A DNA stretch of 14,942 bases, taken from contig CAZVZK010000208.1 in the NCBI GenBank assembly GCA_964630925.1, positions 1-14,942 of the forward strand. Reading direction: 5' to 3'. The notes below the pieces were generated by a model. The model made no database searches and was not told the origin of the DNA. It saw only the letters and a program-made list of their open reading frames with translations. Positions 13,796 through 14,942 of the stretch are shown piece after piece; position 1 is the stretch's first letter; the number at the start of each line of letters is the position of its first letter. The translations under genes and the position numbers were made by a program. The stretch is from RGDT01 sp964630925 (GTDB taxonomy: Bacteria > Planctomycetota > Planctomycetia > Gemmatales > Gemmataceae).

Positions 13796-14311
13796 ATGCT
13801 CGAATCGGCCGCCCACGCCCGGACGTTCGCACTGGCGGCCCACGGCGGCCAACGCTACGGGGATCATCCGTACTCCTTCCACCTCGACGCCGTCGCCGCC
13901 GTCCTCGCACCGTACGGCGAGGAGGCGCAGGTCGTCGGCTATCTGCACGATGTCATCGAGGACACCGCCACCACGCGCGCGGACGTGGAGAGGCAGTTCG
14001 GAGGGCGAGTGGCGGCACTGGTCTCCCTCGTCACCGACGAGGCAGGCGCCAACCGCAAGGAGCGCAAGGCGAAGACGAACGCGAAACTTGCAGGCGTGGG
14101 CCCGGAGCAATCCTTGGCGCTCATCGTCAAGGCGGCAGACCGTCTCGCCAACTTGCGGGCGTCGGCGGAGGGCGGGGCGGGGTCGAAGCTCGGGATGTAC
14201 CGTGGTGAGCACCCGGCGTTCCGGCAAGCGGCGTTCCGTCCCGGGCTCTGCGACGAGCTGTGGGCCGAGATGGGCCGGATTCTGGGCACCCCCACCCCGG
14301 AGAAGATATGA
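13796..14311 (+). CDS. Small HD-domain hydrolase, MESH1/RelA-SpoT hydrolase-like
   Basis: A 171-aa single-domain protein. The ATG at 13796 has GGAG at 13784-13787. Metal-site motifs of the (p)ppGpp hydrolase HD family are in order: AAHGGQRYGDHPYSFH (Arg20, His29), YLHDVIEDT (His51, Asp52, Glu55, Asp56), a FGGRVAALVSLVTDE stretch typical of RSH hydrolase domains, and KAADRLANLRAS with Asp115. No synthetase, TGS or ACT domain is present. This fits a stand-alone small alarmone hydrolase that would remove the 3'-pyrophosphate of (p)ppGpp, or act on a related nucleotide. Its stop overlaps the GNAT gene start as ATGA (14308-14311). Substrate is inferred from the motifs only. Confidence 0.83.
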   Translation: MLESAAHARTFALAAHGGQRYGDHPYSFHLDAVAAVLAPYGEEAQVVGYLHDVIEDTATTRADVERQFGGRVAALVSLVTDEAGANRKERKAKTNAKLAGVGPEQSLALIVKAADRLANLRASAEGGAGSKLGMYRGEHPAFRQAAFRPGLCDELWAEMGRILGTPTPEKI

Positions 14312-14895
14312 GCCGCTTCACCGTCCCGCCCCTGGAAGGCCGCGTCATCCGGTTGGAGCCTCTCACTGAGGCCCATCGCGAACAACTACGCCCCACCGCC
14401 CAGGACGAGCGTCTCTGGGCGTTCACCCTGACGCGCGGCGACGGGGCGGGCTTCGACCCCTGGTTCGATGACGCCCTCACGCAACGCGACGCAGGGGCCC
14501 GAGCGCCCTTCGCCGTCCGGCGTCTGAGTGACGCCGGCCTCATCGGCAGCACCAGCTATCTCGATATCGCCCTGGCGGACAGACGCATCGAGATCGGCTC
14601 GACGTGGTATCGCCAGGACACCTGGGGCACACAGGTCAACCCGGAGTGCAAGCTCCTGATGCTCGCCCACGCCTTCGATGTCCTGGGGGTCAACCGCGCG
14701 GCCCTCGTCACCGACGCGCTCAACACGCGGTCGCAGGCGGCCATCGCGAAGCTCGGCGCGACGCGCGAGGGCGTACTGCGGGCGCACAAGATCACCCAGG
14801 GCGGGCGTGTCCGTGACACCGTCGTCTTCAGCATCCTGAAGGCGGAGTGGCCTGCCGTGCGTGCGGGGCTGCTGGCACGGCTCGAGCTGGCGTGA
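14308..14895 (+). CDS. GNAT family N-acetyltransferase, RimJ/RimL-like
   Basis: A 195-aa protein. The ATG of the ATGA overlap is chosen, with GGAG at 14299-14302; an upstream in-frame start at 14260 would lie inside the HD gene. The N-terminus LEGRVIRLEPLTEAHREQL begins the GNAT fold as in RimJ/RimL-type proteins. The acetyl-CoA region is at about residues 105-159: WGTQVNPECKLLMLAHAFD, then RAALVTDALNTRSQAAIAKL, then GATREGVLRAH. The layout (T-x-x-N-E-x-K, N-x-R-S, LGA-x-x-EGVLR) is characteristic of this subgroup. It would transfer acetyl from acetyl-CoA to an amine; the substrate is unknown, though the ribosomal-protein and small-molecule acetyltransferases are the nearest named types. Probably cotranscribed with the HD gene. 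Confidence 0.88.
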   Translation: MSRFTVPPLEGRVIRLEPLTEAHREQLRPTAQDERLWAFTLTRGDGAGFDPWFDDALTQRDAGARAPFAVRRLSDAGLIGSTSYLDIALADRRIEIGSTWYRQDTWGTQVNPECKLLMLAHAFDVLGVNRAALVTDALNTRSQAAIAKLGATREGVLRAHKITQGGRVRDTVVFSILKAEWPAVRAGLLARLELA

Positions 14896-14905
14896 GAGGT
14901 TGTGA

Positions 14906-14942
14906 ATGAAACGGGCGTTGATAGGAATAGGGAGGATACGGC
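14906..14942 (+). CDS. Possible start of a further gene, cut by window end
   Basis: The ATG at 14906 opens a frame (MKRALIGIGRIR) that stays open to the end of the window. GAGAGG (14894-14899) lies 6 nt upstream, which is good Shine-Dalgarno spacing. Only twelve residues are visible, so nothing can be said about function, and chance openness cannot be excluded. Confidence 0.25.
   Translation, partial: MKRALIGIGRIR

Noticed and set aside
11720..14227. 835-codon open frame on the minus strand
   Set aside because: It crosses ilvE, the intergenic element, the sigma-factor gene in another frame and the HD gene. Its translation is an Arg/Ala/Pro-rich low-complexity string, typical of GC-rich shadow frames.

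Overview
The window reads as a high-GC chromosomal segment of a planctomycete, most likely of the Gemmata group. The evidence is two DUF1559 pseudopilin-like proteins (a family hugely expanded in Planctomycetota), a CRTAC1/ASPIC-UnbV protein sandwiched between TPR proteins, an ECF-type sigma factor, and many GC-rich intergenic inverted repeats. No phage, plasmid, CRISPR, tRNA or rRNA gene is visible. The phylum call is inference from gene content; no marker gene was compared.

Layout. (1) 1-2977: a surface-protein unit on the + strand, made of a 5'-truncated DUF1559 protein, a small lipoprotein with a GGPPMM tandem repeat, and a second DUF1559 protein, closed by a strong intrinsic terminator. 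(2) 3016-7522: three genes coupled by ATGA stop/start overlaps, TPR protein - CRTAC1-like FG-GAP protein - paralogous TPR protein. All three have an N-terminal membrane or export segment and probably act together outside the cytoplasm. (3) 7537-12592: lysS behind a recognisable sigma-70-type promoter, then a LolC/E-like ABC permease, its LolD-like ATPase, and an ilvE-like class IV aminotransferase. Large inverted repeats built from short tandem units lie on either side of the permease gene. (4) 12600-12760: the convergent gap between ilvE and the sigma-factor gene. It holds a 100-bp element with 13-bp perfect terminal inverted repeats and an exact 10-bp flanking duplication, next to a terminator hairpin. 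(5) 12760-13527: ECF-like sigma factor on the - strand. (6) 13528-13795: divergent intergenic region with a 30-nt direct repeat. (7) 13796-14895: a small HD (p)ppGpp-hydrolase-like protein coupled by ATGA to a GNAT acetyltransferase, followed by a possible gene start at the window edge.

The best candidates for something undescribed are the small MITE-like element inserted at the base of a terminator hairpin (12600-12719), the two inverted repeats with 7-nt and 9-nt internal periods flanking the Lol-type permease gene, and the translationally coupled TPR-CRTAC1-TPR module. The coding content is otherwise mostly ordinary for this phylum.
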